From assembly GCA_903919615.1 (NCBI GenBank), contig CAIXIX010000209.1:1-60286 (forward strand): a DNA stretch of 60,286 bases, read 5' to 3'. The notes beneath the pieces are model-generated. The model was not told the origin of the DNA and ran no database searches. It saw only the letters and a program-made list of their open reading frames with translations. Shown here piece after piece: positions 16,501 to 26,101 of the stretch. A program made the translations under genes and the position numbers. Numbering within the stretch: the stretch's first letter is position 1; every line of letters starts with the position of its first letter. This DNA comes from an uncultured Chthonomonas sp. GTDB lineage: Bacteria > Armatimonadota > Chthonomonadetes > Chthonomonadales > Chthonomonadaceae.

Positions 16501-17730
16501 CTATATGGCTTTCAGAGCGGCTTCGATATCATCCCACAGATCCTCTGCGCTTTCCAACCCGATATGCAGCCGAACAAAAGATCTGTGTGCGGTACCCACA
16601 CCGCCCAGGCTCTTTTCCATGGCGCCAGCGGGAATTGCGAGGCTCTCAAACCCACCCCAGCTGCAACCGATTCCAAAGTACTTGAGGCTGTTGACAAATC
16701 GGCGTACCGCCTCAGGACCAGACTGCTTGAACTCAACCGAGAAGAGGCCCGAGGTCCCACGCAGTTGAGTGCGTGTGATCTCCGGCTGACGGTCTGTTCG
16801 AAGGCCCGGATAGTAAACTGCCGCCACTGCAGGGTGATCGAGCAGGGCATTTGCAATCTTTGTTGCGCTCTCCTGATGTCTCTGGAGCCTTACTGGCAGC
16901 GTCCGTAACCCACGAATCAGCAGCCACGATGCAAACGGATCCAGAATTCCGCCCAGCAAGCAGCCCTCTTCCGCCTGCAGTTTTTTCATTCGGGCTTCGC
17001 TGCCGGCTACAACGCCAGCGACGATATCGCTGTGCCCACCCAAATATTTTGTTGCGGAGTGAAGCACCAGGTCTACGCCAAACCGGATGGGATTCTGGTA
17101 CACCGGCGTAGCCCACGAATTATCAGCAATAGTTGCGATCCCATGTTCCCGCGCGATGGCAGTGATCGCGCGCAGATCTTGCTGCTTGAATATCATACTG
17201 GATGGCGTTTCGAGATAAAACAGGGTGGTATTGGGCAGCACAGCGTCGGCCCATTCGCCTGGATCATCTCCATCAACATAGGTAACACTGATACCGAAGC
17301 GGATAAGGTAATCTGAGAGAAACTGTCGGGTCGGCCCGTAAGAGGTCTCGAGCGCTACAACGTGATCGCCCGATTTGACGCACGAAAGTATCGCTGCAGA
17401 GATCGCCGCCATCCCGCTGCCGAAACATCGTGCACGATCTGCACCCTCGAGAGCTGCAATCTTGGCTTCCGCAATATCCGTTGTAGGATTAGAAACTCGG
17501 GTGTAATCGTAAATTTCTGCATCGTGAGGAAGCCATTTTCGGCTTCGTTCTTCACAGCTGGGAAATGTGAAAAGTGAGTTCTGATAAATCGGCGGAATAA
17601 CTGCGCCGCGATGCAGCTCACGGTCCTCACCATGGTGAGCGCAGATCGTCCCGGGATCTGGCACATTTAAATACTCAGGTGCGCTATTTTCGTCGAAAAT
17701 TGGGTTTCCACCATTGTGTGCAAGTGGCAT
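16501..17730 (-). CDS. Cys/Met-metabolism PLP enzyme (cystathionine gamma-synthase/beta-lyase-like)
   Basis: Fold-type I PLP enzyme of transsulfuration (409 aa from the ATG at 17730; the frame continues to a TTG at 17826 but without support). Signatures: PPIYQNSLFTF, YDYTRVSNPTTDIAEAKIAALEG, CFGSGMAAISAAIL, ETPSSMIFKQQDL, IADNSWATPVYQNP. The PLP-binding Lys is in HSATKYLGGHSD. The C-terminal SLGGVGTAHRSFVRLHIGLES is also diagnostic of the family. Homologous enzymes include cystathionine gamma-synthase, beta-lyase and methionine gamma-lyase; sequence alone does not decide. An unusual N-terminal extension of about 25 residues precedes the usual start region. Probably co-transcribed with the M20 amidohydrolase. 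Confidence 0.87.
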   Translation of the reverse strand: MPLAHNGGNPIFDENSAPEYLNVPDPGTICAHHGEDRELHRGAVIPPIYQNSLFTFPSCEERSRKWLPHDAEIYDYTRVSNPTTDIAEAKIAALEGADRARCFGSGMAAISAAILSCVKSGDHVVALETSYGPTRQFLSDYLIRFGISVTYVDGDDPGEWADAVLPNTTLFYLETPSSMIFKQQDLRAITAIAREHGIATIADNSWATPVYQNPIRFGVDLVLHSATKYLGGHSDIVAGVVAGSEARMKKLQAEEGCLLGGILDPFASWLLIRGLRTLPVRLQRHQESATKIANALLDHPAVAAVYYPGLRTDRQPEITRTQLRGTSGLFSVEFKQSGPEAVRRFVNSLKYFGIGCSWGGFESLAIPAGAMEKSLGGVGTAHRSFVRLHIGLESAEDLWDDIEAALKAI

Positions 17731-17934
17731 CGGTCGCGTTACGTCTCCCCACAATTCATATGTTGGAGCAATAATACCCGATCCATTTGCGTGCCAATAA
17801 GGGAACTGCACCTGGCATGATGACAACCAGTTATCAGCGCCAACCGTAGTAACCTAGGCACACGGCCCTAAATGCTCAATAAATAGCGAGTTATCCTGGA
17901 GGTAAAGCACATCGCAGCAGGAACAGACATTGGG

Positions 17935-19554
17935 ATGGTGTTTGATACAATCGTTCGTGGGGGAACGGTATTTGATGGTTCTTCGTCGGCGCAGGCTGGC
18001 GCTGTAATCGACATCGGCATTAAAGACGGCCGAATTGCCGCCACAGGCAACCTGTTGGGCAGCACGGCCTCAGAAGTATACGAGGCACGTGGACTGGTTG
18101 TTTCCCCTGGCTTTATTGACATTCACACACATTCTGATATCTCTCTGGGTTACAATCCCGGGCAAGCCAGTTCCATTAGCATGGGTGTAACCACTCAGGT
18201 TGTAGGTAATTGCGGCCTCTCGATGGGACTAGCAACCGATTCGGACACATTCTCATTTGAAAAGCGCTGGTTGGCGCCGCATCGAGCGAGAATTACATGG
18301 GACAACTTCGATGAGTATTTGCGTAACGTCGAGGCAAAAGGTTCTGGCAACAACATTGTGCCGCTCGCCGGACATGGAACCCTGCGCAAACGCATTACTG
18401 GCGATGCAGATAGAGCGGTAACATCCGATGAGCTCGCCGAGATGGCTGCCTGCCTGCGGGAAACCATGGAGTCGGGCGCATGGGGAATTTCAAGCGGACT
18501 TGAGTACCCGCCATCATCTTACGCCAATGTAGAAGAATTGACGAGCCTTTGCCGCGTAGTGGCGGAGTTCGGGGGGCTATATGCCACGCATCTGCGCAAC
18601 GAAGGCGACACCCTGATCGAATCGGTGCAGGAGGCGCTGCAGGTGGCTGAAGCATCTGGAGCGCCACTACAGCTATCGCATCACAAAGCAGAGGGCCGTA
18701 ACAACTGGGGCAAAATCAACAAGACGCTGGCCATGGTTGAAGCGGCGCGAGAGCGTGGGCTAGACGTTCAAACGGATCAGTACCCCTACACCGCCTTTAT
18801 GACGAGCCTGAGCATACAGGTTTTGCCGCGCAGAGCGCTCACTGGTTCGCCTGACGATGTATCGGCAAGGCTTAAGGATAACGAGTATCGCGCACAAGTT
18901 CGGGCGGAGATTATTGCTGATCGCCCTGAGTTCGGAGACACTGGAGAGCAATCTCCATGGAGACAGATGCAACTTGGCGTGTGCCGGCCACGGCCAGCGG
19001 CACAGGGAAGCGTTATTGCCGACATCGCAGCACGAGAAGGCGTCCATCCCCTCGATTGGGTGCTCGATCTGCTATCAGAATCTGGCTACATTAGTGCAGT
19101 CAACTTCGCCATCTGTGAGGAGGACATCGCTGCGGTTCTGCGATATCCGTGGACGTCGATTGGGTCGGATGGATCTGGTTCGGATCCCTCCGGGTCAACC
19201 GGCAAGGACCAGATACATCCGCGTACCTACGGCACGTTTCCGCGTGTACTGGGCCACTATGTGAGGGAACTCGGAGTACTAACTCTCAGCGAAGCAATCC
19301 ACAAAATGACGGCGCTGCCTGCAAGAAGGATGGGACTCACTCATCGGGGAATGATCGCGCCGGGGTATATTGCCGACCTGACGCTCTTCAATCCTGATAC
19401 TGTTTGCGATCTCGCAACTTTTGATACTCCGCACAGGCTCGCATCCGGGATCGAAGCAGTCCTGGTTAATGGTTCGTTTGCCCTAAAATACGGAGAGCTG
19501 ACCAAGCGGTTGGCAGGTAAGGTAGTACGAAAAAATCGTACCTTTGGGGAGTGA
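17935..19554 (+). CDS. N-acyl-D-amino-acid deacylase (D-aminoacylase family)
   Basis: Amidohydrolase-superfamily enzyme (539 aa) that hydrolyses N-acyl-D-amino acids. It shows VSPGFIDIHTHSD with the HxH metal ligands, TTQVVGNCGLS with the bridging Cys of this family, GLEYPP, YATHLRNEGD, LSHHKAEG and the catalytic Asp in SIGSDGSG, and ends with MGLTHRGMIAPGYIADLTLF. All expected ligands are present. It opens a forward run with kynureninase (next start 1 bp after its stop), kynurenine formamidase and purB. No strong Shine-Dalgarno precedes the ATG at 17935; GGAGG lies about 35 nt upstream. Confidence 0.9.
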   Translation: MVFDTIVRGGTVFDGSSSAQAGAVIDIGIKDGRIAATGNLLGSTASEVYEARGLVVSPGFIDIHTHSDISLGYNPGQASSISMGVTTQVVGNCGLSMGLATDSDTFSFEKRWLAPHRARITWDNFDEYLRNVEAKGSGNNIVPLAGHGTLRKRITGDADRAVTSDELAEMAACLRETMESGAWGISSGLEYPPSSYANVEELTSLCRVVAEFGGLYATHLRNEGDTLIESVQEALQVAEASGAPLQLSHHKAEGRNNWGKINKTLAMVEAARERGLDVQTDQYPYTAFMTSLSIQVLPRRALTGSPDDVSARLKDNEYRAQVRAEIIADRPEFGDTGEQSPWRQMQLGVCRPRPAAQGSVIADIAAREGVHPLDWVLDLLSESGYISAVNFAICEEDIAAVLRYPWTSIGSDGSGSDPSGSTGKDQIHPRTYGTFPRVLGHYVRELGVLTLSEAIHKMTALPARRMGLTHRGMIAPGYIADLTLFNPDTVCDLATFDTPHRLASGIEAVLVNGSFALKYGELTKRLAGKVVRKNRTFGE

Positions 19555-19555
19555 C

Positions 19556-20842
19556 ATGTTAGACGAATCTGCTCAGTTGGATCAGAAAGATGAGCTAGCA
19601 GGATATCGGTATGAATTCTATGTGCTGCACGATACGATTTATCTGGATGGTAACTCACTGGGATTGATGTCTCGTCCGGCAGAAGCCGCGGTTCTGAGAG
19701 TCCTTGACGAGTGGCGCAGGCTCGCTGTTGGTGGATGGGCAAACCAGTCAGCAACTCCTCCCTGGTTTTTCCTCGCCGAGGAGTTGGGCCGGTCCATGGC
19801 GCCACTAGTCGGCGCTTGTTCGGACGAAGTCATCATTACCAATTCCACAACGGTTAACCTGCATCAGCTTCTGTACACTCTGATCGACTGTCCGGACAGC
19901 GATGAAGCACAAAGGGCCATCCTCACCGATTCATTGATCTTTCCGTCCGATCGGTACGCTATAGAGAGTTATATAAATACCTATAACGTGGCACGTGGCT
20001 CCAAGGCATTTACGCACAAAACAATCCCTCCTCGGAAGAACGGGCTGCTGAATGATGAGGACCTGATTGCGGGCATGACGCCTGACGTGACGGCAGTGTT
20101 GCTTCCCTCGGTGGTCTACACCACCGGACAGCTATTGGACATAGAAAAGCTCGCATCAGAGGCAAGAAAAAGAGGTCTGCTCTTCGGTTTGGATCTGTCG
20201 CACTCTATTGGCGCAATCCCACATCGCTTGAATGAGTGGGGAGTCGACTTCGCGTTCTGGTGCGGATATAAGTATTTGAACGGCGGCCCGGGCGCAACTG
20301 GCGGGCTCTATATTAACCGACGGCACTTTGGCCGTAAAGCTGGCCTTGCAGGTTGGTTTGGGTCCAACAAACAGGTACAGCTTTCGATGCCCGATGCCCT
20401 ACAGCCTGCGGATGGGGCTGGTGCGCTGCAGATTGGAACGCCAAACATACTCTCGATGGCGCCATTATCTGGAACGTTACAGACCATTCTTGCCGCTGGA
20501 ATCGACCGCATTCGCATGCGGTCTCTGCTTCAGACGAAGTACATGATGAGTCTGATCCAAACCTATCTACAGTCGACCGATCTTCAGTTGTTGACGCCCC
20601 TCGAGGATTACCGGCGAGGCGGACATGTTGCCATTGCGCATCCGGAAGCGATGCGGATATGCAAGGCGCTTAAGGCACGCGGAATTGTGCCGGACTTTCG
20701 GACGCCGAACATTGTCCGACTATGCCCCGCGCCATTGTACACTTCGTTCACGGAGTGCCGTGTCGCCATTGAGACACTTACGGAGATAGTTCACGCTCGA
20801 GCCTGGGAATCGATCTCGCGTGAGACGCCCATTGTGCCGTAA
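19556..20842 (+). CDS. kynU: Kynureninase
   Basis: PLP-dependent hydrolase converting kynurenine to anthranilate and alanine (428 aa). Typical KynU features: YLDGNSLGLMSRPA near the N-terminus, FPSDRYAIES, DLSHSIGAIPHRLNEWGVDFAFWCGYKYLNGGPGA (broken here into separate motifs: DLSHSIGAIPH, then PLP-Lys in GYKYLNGGPGA), LAGWFGS, and the late RGGHVAIAHPEA and PNIVRLCPAPLYTSF. The ATG at 19556 has GGGGAG just upstream and begins 1 bp after the D-aminoacylase stop, indicating an operon. With the following formamidase it covers two tryptophan-degradation steps; tryptophan 2,3-dioxygenase is not in the window. Confidence 0.94.
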   Translation: MLDESAQLDQKDELAGYRYEFYVLHDTIYLDGNSLGLMSRPAEAAVLRVLDEWRRLAVGGWANQSATPPWFFLAEELGRSMAPLVGACSDEVIITNSTTVNLHQLLYTLIDCPDSDEAQRAILTDSLIFPSDRYAIESYINTYNVARGSKAFTHKTIPPRKNGLLNDEDLIAGMTPDVTAVLLPSVVYTTGQLLDIEKLASEARKRGLLFGLDLSHSIGAIPHRLNEWGVDFAFWCGYKYLNGGPGATGGLYINRRHFGRKAGLAGWFGSNKQVQLSMPDALQPADGAGALQIGTPNILSMAPLSGTLQTILAAGIDRIRMRSLLQTKYMMSLIQTYLQSTDLQLLTPLEDYRRGGHVAIAHPEAMRICKALKARGIVPDFRTPNIVRLCPAPLYTSFTECRVAIETLTEIVHARAWESISRETPIVP

Positions 20843-20973
20843 TCCAAAGCGCTATTTGACGCTAACGTTGCGGCTCCTCGCCTCTCACAAGAGCCAGATG
20901 GGTATACTCATGGCGGCACTGCCAATTGCAAACTACAAATGCCACAGGAATCGCGACTAGAGGGCAATGTGCT

Positions 20974-21606
20974 TTGAACTGCATCGATATTACACTTCCA
21001 TTGTGCCCCGAGCTGGCAGTTTGGCCGGGAGATGTGCCCTATAGCAGGCTGCAATCGCTAGCTCTAGACAGTGGCGCCTCGGTTAATCTGAGCAGCATCA
21101 CAATGAGTTTGCATGCGGGTACCCATTTTGATGCCCCATGCCACTTTACGGAAAGTGCGGGTGAGGCTGGAGATATCTCGCCGGAAACGGGTATGGGCCT
21201 CGCATTCGTGGTTGATGTGCGAGGCAAGCAGTGTATAGGTCGGTCGGATTTGAGCATCGTTGAGACTGCTTCGGTTGAGAGAATTCTGCTGAGAACCGAT
21301 GTTTGGAGCGATTGGACGCAGTTCCCGGAGAGCATACCAGTCCTCGATTTGGATGTGCCTGAATATCTGAGCTCTCATGGAGTTCGGCTAATTGGGATTG
21401 ATTTACCCTCTGTAGATACGATTGACAGCAAGACCCTTCCGATTCATCATGCATTGCATGATTATGGAATTACGATTTTAGAATCTCTGAAGCTTACTGC
21501 CGTTGCAGAGGGCTTCTATCAACTTGCAGCGCTGCCGCTGCGGATCGTTGAAGGTGATGCTGCGCCCGCACGTGCGCTTCTCTTCAACATAGAGCGAAAG
21601 GACTAG
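20974..21606 (+). CDS. kynB: Kynurenine formamidase (cyclase family)
   Basis: Metal-dependent arylformamidase hydrolysing N-formylkynurenine to kynurenine (210 aa). The metal-binding signature HAGTHFDAPCHF is complete, and the N-terminal IDITLPLCPELAVWPGD matches the family start. I chose the TTG at 20974 because homologues begin right at that motif and AGAGGG precedes it; the frame extends to another TTG at 20926. Further motifs are ILLRTD, LIGIDLPSVDTIDS and HHALHDYGI. It follows kynU and precedes purB by 8 bp. The pairing with kynU makes kynurenine formamidase more likely than other cyclase-family activities. Confidence 0.9.
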   Translation: MNCIDITLPLCPELAVWPGDVPYSRLQSLALDSGASVNLSSITMSLHAGTHFDAPCHFTESAGEAGDISPETGMGLAFVVDVRGKQCIGRSDLSIVETASVERILLRTDVWSDWTQFPESIPVLDLDVPEYLSSHGVRLIGIDLPSVDTIDSKTLPIHHALHDYGITILESLKLTAVAEGFYQLAALPLRIVEGDAAPARALLFNIERKD

Positions 21607-21614
21607 TTTTCACA

Positions 21615-22904
21615 ATGATTGATAGGTATGTAACGCCAGAACTCAGTGCACTCTGGAGCCCGACAAATAAGACTCAGCGCTGGCTTGATGTTGAGATTGC
21701 AGTGTGCGATGGTCTCGAGCATTTTGGAAAGATCCCGGCTGGAACAACGGACGCGATCCGCAGCGGTGCAAAATTCGACCTTGAGCGCATGGCAGAGCTT
21801 GAAAAAGAGACTCGACACGATGTGATGGCGTTTGTAAAGAACGTAGCCGAGAATCTCGGCCCTGAAGGCCGATATGTTCATTACGGAGTCACTTCGTACG
21901 ATATTGTTGACACGGCCCTCGCTCTGATTTTGCGCGATGCAACTGATACGATCATTGCGAGTGCAGAGCGCCTCACGGAAGTTATTCGCAAACGCGCCAG
22001 GGAACATAAGAACACCGTGATGATTGGCCGCACTCATGGCATTCACGCGGAACCCATTACATTTGGCTTCAAACTGGCCACTTGGCTCGATGAGATGAAC
22101 AACAACCTGGTACGGCTAAAACAGGCGCGCGAAGCCATCGCTGTTGGGAAAATCTCGGGAGCAGTTGGCACCCACGCGAATATCGGGCCAGAGGTCGAGC
22201 TGTACGTGTGCACAAACCTCGGTCTGAAGGTCACGCCGATATCCACACAGATCGTGGCAAGAGATCGTCATGCGCAGCTTATGTGCACACTGGCCATCCT
22301 TGCCGCCTCACTGGAGCGGTTTGCGACCGAAGTTCGCAATCTTGCACGCACCGAAATTCGAGAGGTGCAAGAGTATTTCGCAGTCGGCCAGAAGGGCTCT
22401 TCCGCGATGCCGCACAAGCGTAATCCGTGGAACTCTGAGACGGTGACGGGGCTGGCGCGTGTCGTTCGTGGAAACCTGGTTGCGATGCTGGAGAGCATGG
22501 CGACGTGGCACGAGCGAGATCTGACAAATAGCAGCGTGGAGCGAGTGATTCTCCCGGATACAACCATGCTGGTTGACTGGATGCTCAACAAATTCGCGGG
22601 CATTCTCGATACCCTCATCGTCTACCCTGAGAACATGAAGCGCAATCTGGAGCAGATGGGTGGCCTCGTCTGCTCGGAGCAGATCATGCTGGCGCTAATT
22701 ACGACAGGACTGTCGCGCGAAGATGCCTATGCTGTTGCGCAGCGCAACGCCGCAAAGGCGTGGGATGGGGCCGGTTTCCGTGAGGCTATAGAGGCAGATC
22801 CCGTTGTGCAAGAGCGGTTAACCGCGGAAGATATCGAACATGCGTTCAACGTGGAGTACCACTTAAAGAACCTGACTCACACTTTTGAAACACTGGGCAT
22901 CTAA
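21615..22904 (+). CDS. purB: Adenylosuccinate lyase
   Basis: Fumarase-superfamily enzyme cleaving SAICAR and adenylosuccinate in purine synthesis (429 aa). The signature SSAMPHKRNP is intact, with the first active-site segment HYGVTSYDIVDTA and the catalytic-His region GRTHGIHAEP. The length matches the bacterial PurB of about 430 aa. It starts 8 bp after kynB and is probably translated from the same message, an unusual pairing of purine synthesis with tryptophan breakdown. It converges with miaB. Confidence 0.95.
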   Translation: MIDRYVTPELSALWSPTNKTQRWLDVEIAVCDGLEHFGKIPAGTTDAIRSGAKFDLERMAELEKETRHDVMAFVKNVAENLGPEGRYVHYGVTSYDIVDTALALILRDATDTIIASAERLTEVIRKRAREHKNTVMIGRTHGIHAEPITFGFKLATWLDEMNNNLVRLKQAREAIAVGKISGAVGTHANIGPEVELYVCTNLGLKVTPISTQIVARDRHAQLMCTLAILAASLERFATEVRNLARTEIREVQEYFAVGQKGSSAMPHKRNPWNSETVTGLARVVRGNLVAMLESMATWHERDLTNSSVERVILPDTTMLVDWMLNKFAGILDTLIVYPENMKRNLEQMGGLVCSEQIMLALITTGLSREDAYAVAQRNAAKAWDGAGFREAIEADPVVQERLTAEDIEHAFNVEYHLKNLTHTFETLGI

Positions 22905-22925
22905 GTCCAGCGTTTCTGGTGACGA

Positions 22926-24458
22926 TTAGCTGGCCGGATGTACCTCGGCCAGCTCTCCAATGAACCCTGTTAAGTGGGCTTCTCGAACTTTTACCGGTAC
23001 GATTTTACCAATCAATGACGACCTGGAACGAGTTTCGGCTTCGGGCGCCACGAAGTTCACGGTTTTGAGGGTGCGAGTGTTCCCCGTGAGCCTTGTTCGA
23101 TCTTTCGGGCTTAAGCCTTCCACGAGTACGTCGACGACGTCTCCGATCTTCTGTTTGTTAATCTGTACGGTGATGCCATTTTGCAGCGCGATTAACTCGT
23201 TCAGGCGTTCAATCTTCACAGGGTGCGGCACCTGATTTTCAAGCGAAGCTGCCTTAGTGCCTGTTCTGGGGCTGTACGCAAACATAAACGCGGAGTCGAA
23301 TCGGGTCTGCTCCACGTAGTTCAACGTATTGCGAAACTGCTCATCGGTCTCACCGGGATAACCAAGCATAATGTCGGTTGTAATTGCGATGCCCGGAACC
23401 TGGGCACGCAGTTTCTCAACGATCTCCTGGTAACGCGCCACTGTGTATCCCCGGTGCATCTCAGTTAACAGCGCATCGTCCGCAACCTGCAGCGGCAGAT
23501 GGATGTGCTCACAAACTGATTCGAGTCGTCCAATGGCATCGATAAGTTCGTCGGTAAAATCGCGGGGATAGGGCGACGTAAAGCGAATACGCGAAACTCC
23601 CTTGATTGCGTCGATACGCTCGAGCAAGCTCGCAAACGGGACTCGGCCTTCCGCGAGATTCTTGCCGTAGGAATTTACGGTCTGACCCAGCAGGGTTATC
23701 TCTCGGGTGCCATTCTGAGCTAGCGTCTCAATTTCGGCGATAATCTCATCCGATGGCCTGCTTCGTTCGCGGCCACGAGTTAATGGCACGATACAAAAGG
23801 TACAGAACTTATCGCAGCCATACATGATTGGCACATGCGCCTTGAGCTTGGGTTTCCGCTCTGCTGCGCGATCGGGAATATCGGTGACGACTGCCCCCTT
23901 GCGCTCCGGCAAATCAAGCGCAGTGATCGTCTTGGTGTTCGGTGCAGACTTCGTAACCCGAAGTTGCATAAGGTTGCGGTTGCGAAACGTCGATTGGGAG
24001 TCGTCAGCCCCAAGCTCCGGCTCCAGCCCTTTAACACGCCGGATAATATCTGGAATCGCCGCAATGTTTCCCGTACCAACAACCATATCAATAAATGGCG
24101 CGCGTCGCTTTAGCTCAACACTTTCGACCTGAGCCATGCAGCCACACACACCAATGACCATTTCGGGTCGTTCCTGCTTCATCTCTCTGAGGCGTCCGAG
24201 CTCGCTCCAGACCTTCTCCTCCGGCTTTGCGCGCACCGAACAGGTATTCAGTAGAACCACTTCGGCATCGGCAGCGTCTGCAACCGGGCGATAGCCCATG
24301 CGCTCGAGATAGAGGCTCATCTGCTCTGAGTCTTCCTCATTCATCTGGCATCCCCATGTCATGATGTGGTAGCCAGGCGCAGCAACCTCTGTTGCAGCTG
24401 CAGAATTCACATTGGTCTCGGCCCTATTTGTGGGAATTTCTTGCTCGATGACTGCCAT
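22926..24458 (-). CDS. miaB: tRNA-2-methylthio-N6-dimethylallyladenosine synthase
   Basis: Radical-SAM methylthiotransferase that modifies A37 of tRNAs (510 aa). The N-terminal UPF0004 cluster cysteines are at about C37 (WGCQMN), C73 (LNTCSVR) and C107 (GCMAQ). The radical-SAM CxxxCxxC is at C215/C219/C222 (YGCDKFCTFC). A TRAM domain is at the C-terminus. The ATG at 24458 is chosen over a TTG two codons earlier. Compared with the usual 440-470 aa there is an extra stretch of about 40-50 residues between the two cluster domains (about 145-205), with no recognisable domain. Confidence 0.93.
   Translation of the reverse strand: MAVIEQEIPTNRAETNVNSAAATEVAAPGYHIMTWGCQMNEEDSEQMSLYLERMGYRPVADAADAEVVLLNTCSVRAKPEEKVWSELGRLREMKQERPEMVIGVCGCMAQVESVELKRRAPFIDMVVGTGNIAAIPDIIRRVKGLEPELGADDSQSTFRNRNLMQLRVTKSAPNTKTITALDLPERKGAVVTDIPDRAAERKPKLKAHVPIMYGCDKFCTFCIVPLTRGRERSRPSDEIIAEIETLAQNGTREITLLGQTVNSYGKNLAEGRVPFASLLERIDAIKGVSRIRFTSPYPRDFTDELIDAIGRLESVCEHIHLPLQVADDALLTEMHRGYTVARYQEIVEKLRAQVPGIAITTDIMLGYPGETDEQFRNTLNYVEQTRFDSAFMFAYSPRTGTKAASLENQVPHPVKIERLNELIALQNGITVQINKQKIGDVVDVLVEGLSPKDRTRLTGNTRTLKTVNFVAPEAETRSRSSLIGKIVPVKVREAHLTGFIGELAEVHPAS
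22928..22954. terminator. Hairpin between convergent purB and miaB
   Basis: AGCTGGCCG (22928-22936) pairs perfectly with CGGCCAGCT (22946-22954), 24 bp after the purB stop and overlapping the last codons of miaB. No T-run follows, so termination is a guess. Confidence 0.4.
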
Positions 24459-24544
24459 AAGCAACAGGATCTCCGGATAATATGCAAGGATGAATCGACC
24501 CTACAGTATACCAGTACGGCAGGAAGTCCAAGGTGAAACAGACG

Positions 24545-25150
24545 CTATTCGCCACTCAAGCGCTGATAGAGGAATCGTGCCGCGATACGCAACGTGCCGG
24601 TTTTGGCAGCGCTTTGCACTGGCAGTGATGTGGCATCGGGAGAGGCATCTGGCCCGGCCACAAATTCGTCGTACCGAGACATCTCTGCCCTGATGTTGTA
24701 CGGAGTAAACGGTTCTGCGGTGGTTGGTGCCGTCATGCAGTATTTCAGTATTGCCGTGTTTACAGACTGTAGCTGCTCGAGATAGTTCCGTCGCGCGGCA
24801 GCATGCCAGCCAGCGTAGGCGGACATATAGGCCTCGGCCTGTTTTGCGGTTGCGTCCTCGAGAAGCGCCTGTAGCCGCGCCTTTCGAGACCGATTTTCGC
24901 GAATGGCTTTCTGGAGCGCATTCTCCGACGCTTTGCGTTCGTCGAGCACTTGCTGGCGATTCTGGATCCACTCCGGCGCGATCCCAGCATTGCCGAGCAC
25001 GCGATTCGCGATGCGAACGTGAGACGGCAGCGACGCATCTTCCACAAGGTTCAGTGGCTTGCCTTGCCCGGGCAGGTTATCGAGCTTGCCTTGCTCGATC
25101 GCCTCCTGAATATGACCCTCTGCAACATGAGCAACGAAATCGAAGGGCAT
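24545..25150 (-). CDS. DUF1992 (DnaJ-subfamily C28-like) protein
   Basis: Protein of unknown function (201 aa) with the DUF1992 domain in its first 75 residues: IQEAIEQGKLDNLPGQGKPL, a segment found in many bacteria and in DNAJC28. The rest is charged and helical (ENALQKAIRENRSRKARLQALL), likely coiled coil. The ATG at 25150 follows the murQ stop by one base, so translational coupling is likely; an alternative GTG at 25162 overlaps murQ. No J domain is present. Role unknown. Confidence 0.8.
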   Translation of the reverse strand: MPFDFVAHVAEGHIQEAIEQGKLDNLPGQGKPLNLVEDASLPSHVRIANRVLGNAGIAPEWIQNRQQVLDERKASENALQKAIRENRSRKARLQALLEDATAKQAEAYMSAYAGWHAAARRNYLEQLQSVNTAILKYCMTAPTTAEPFTPYNIRAEMSRYDEFVAGPDASPDATSLPVQSAAKTGTLRIAARFLYQRLSGE

Positions 25151-25151
25151 T

Positions 25152-26075
25152 TTATACCCCACTCCTCTCCCTGATCGCGGAGGAAATATGGCCGCTTCCT
25201 CTCTGCAATGCAGATTCAGCTTCGGCGGACGTGCACCCAGTTAGTATAACCACTATTGCAGGCTTGACCTGCCACTCGTTCTGCTCGAGAACGTGGCGCG
25301 CCTCATTGTTATCGATCCCGGTCGCAGCCGAGACGATCCGGATCGCTCTGTCTACCAGTTTTACATTAGATGCCTTAACATCCACCATTAAGTTACTATA
25401 CGCTTTTCCCAGCCGAACCATCACAGCAGTGGTGATTAGATTCAGCACCATCTTCTGGGCAGTGCCGGCCTTTAATCTGGTTGAGCCTGTAAGCGCTTCC
25501 GGCCCCGTGACGACCTCGATCGTAAACTCAGCGTGACGCGACAGTATTGACCTGGATACATTTACCAGGACGCATGTAAGGGCTCCAGCGGAGCGAGCTG
25601 CATCCAGAGCTCCCGCGACATAAGGAGTTCGGCCGCTGGCCGCGATTCCAATCACCACATCCTTCGCACTAACTCCGCGATCAATAATATCACGCGCGCC
25701 CTGATCTGGCTGGTCCTCGGTGCTCTCTACCGAACTCCTGAGTGCGATATCGCCACCCGCTATGATTCCCTGCACAAGTTCTGGTGGAACGCCGAACGTT
25801 GGTGGGCATTCACTCGCATCCAGCACACCAAGTCTTCCACTGGTTCCGGCGCCAATGTAAAATAGGCGCCCACCGCGCTCCATCCGTTCAACGGATTTTT
25901 CTACAATCAATGAGACAGAGTCGAGGGCGGTCTCCACCGCTGCGGCTACCCCATAGTTCTGGGCATGCAATCGGCTAACCAGATCGCGCGTCGATAGCTG
26001 ATCTATATCCAGTGTTACGGGGTTTCTCTGCTCTGTCTCTAGCTCAGCCAGATACTGCAGGTTTTCAGGCTCCAT
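25152..26075 (-). CDS. murQ: N-acetylmuramic acid 6-phosphate etherase
   Basis: SIS-domain lyase that removes lactate from MurNAc-6-P during cell-wall recycling (307 aa). Diagnostic stretches are YIGAGTSGRLGVLDASECPPTFG (start of the SIS fold, here cited as YIGAGTSGRLG and DASECPPTFG), IAGGDIAL, GIAASGRTPYV and GPEALTGSTRLKAGTAQK (cited as GPEALTGSTRLKAG). A UBA-like C-terminus follows (NEARHVLEQ). The ATG at 26075 with GAGGA 6 nt upstream gives the family length; the longer GTG frame overlaps ribE. It lies between ribE and the DUF1992 gene in one tight operon. Recycling partners such as anmK are not in the window. Confidence 0.93.
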   Translation of the reverse strand: MEPENLQYLAELETEQRNPVTLDIDQLSTRDLVSRLHAQNYGVAAAVETALDSVSLIVEKSVERMERGGRLFYIGAGTSGRLGVLDASECPPTFGVPPELVQGIIAGGDIALRSSVESTEDQPDQGARDIIDRGVSAKDVVIGIAASGRTPYVAGALDAARSAGALTCVLVNVSRSILSRHAEFTIEVVTGPEALTGSTRLKAGTAQKMVLNLITTAVMVRLGKAYSNLMVDVKASNVKLVDRAIRIVSAATGIDNNEARHVLEQNEWQVKPAIVVILTGCTSAEAESALQRGSGHISSAIRERSGV

Positions 26076-26101
26076 ATCTATTCCTCGGAAGAATCGCGCC
26101 A

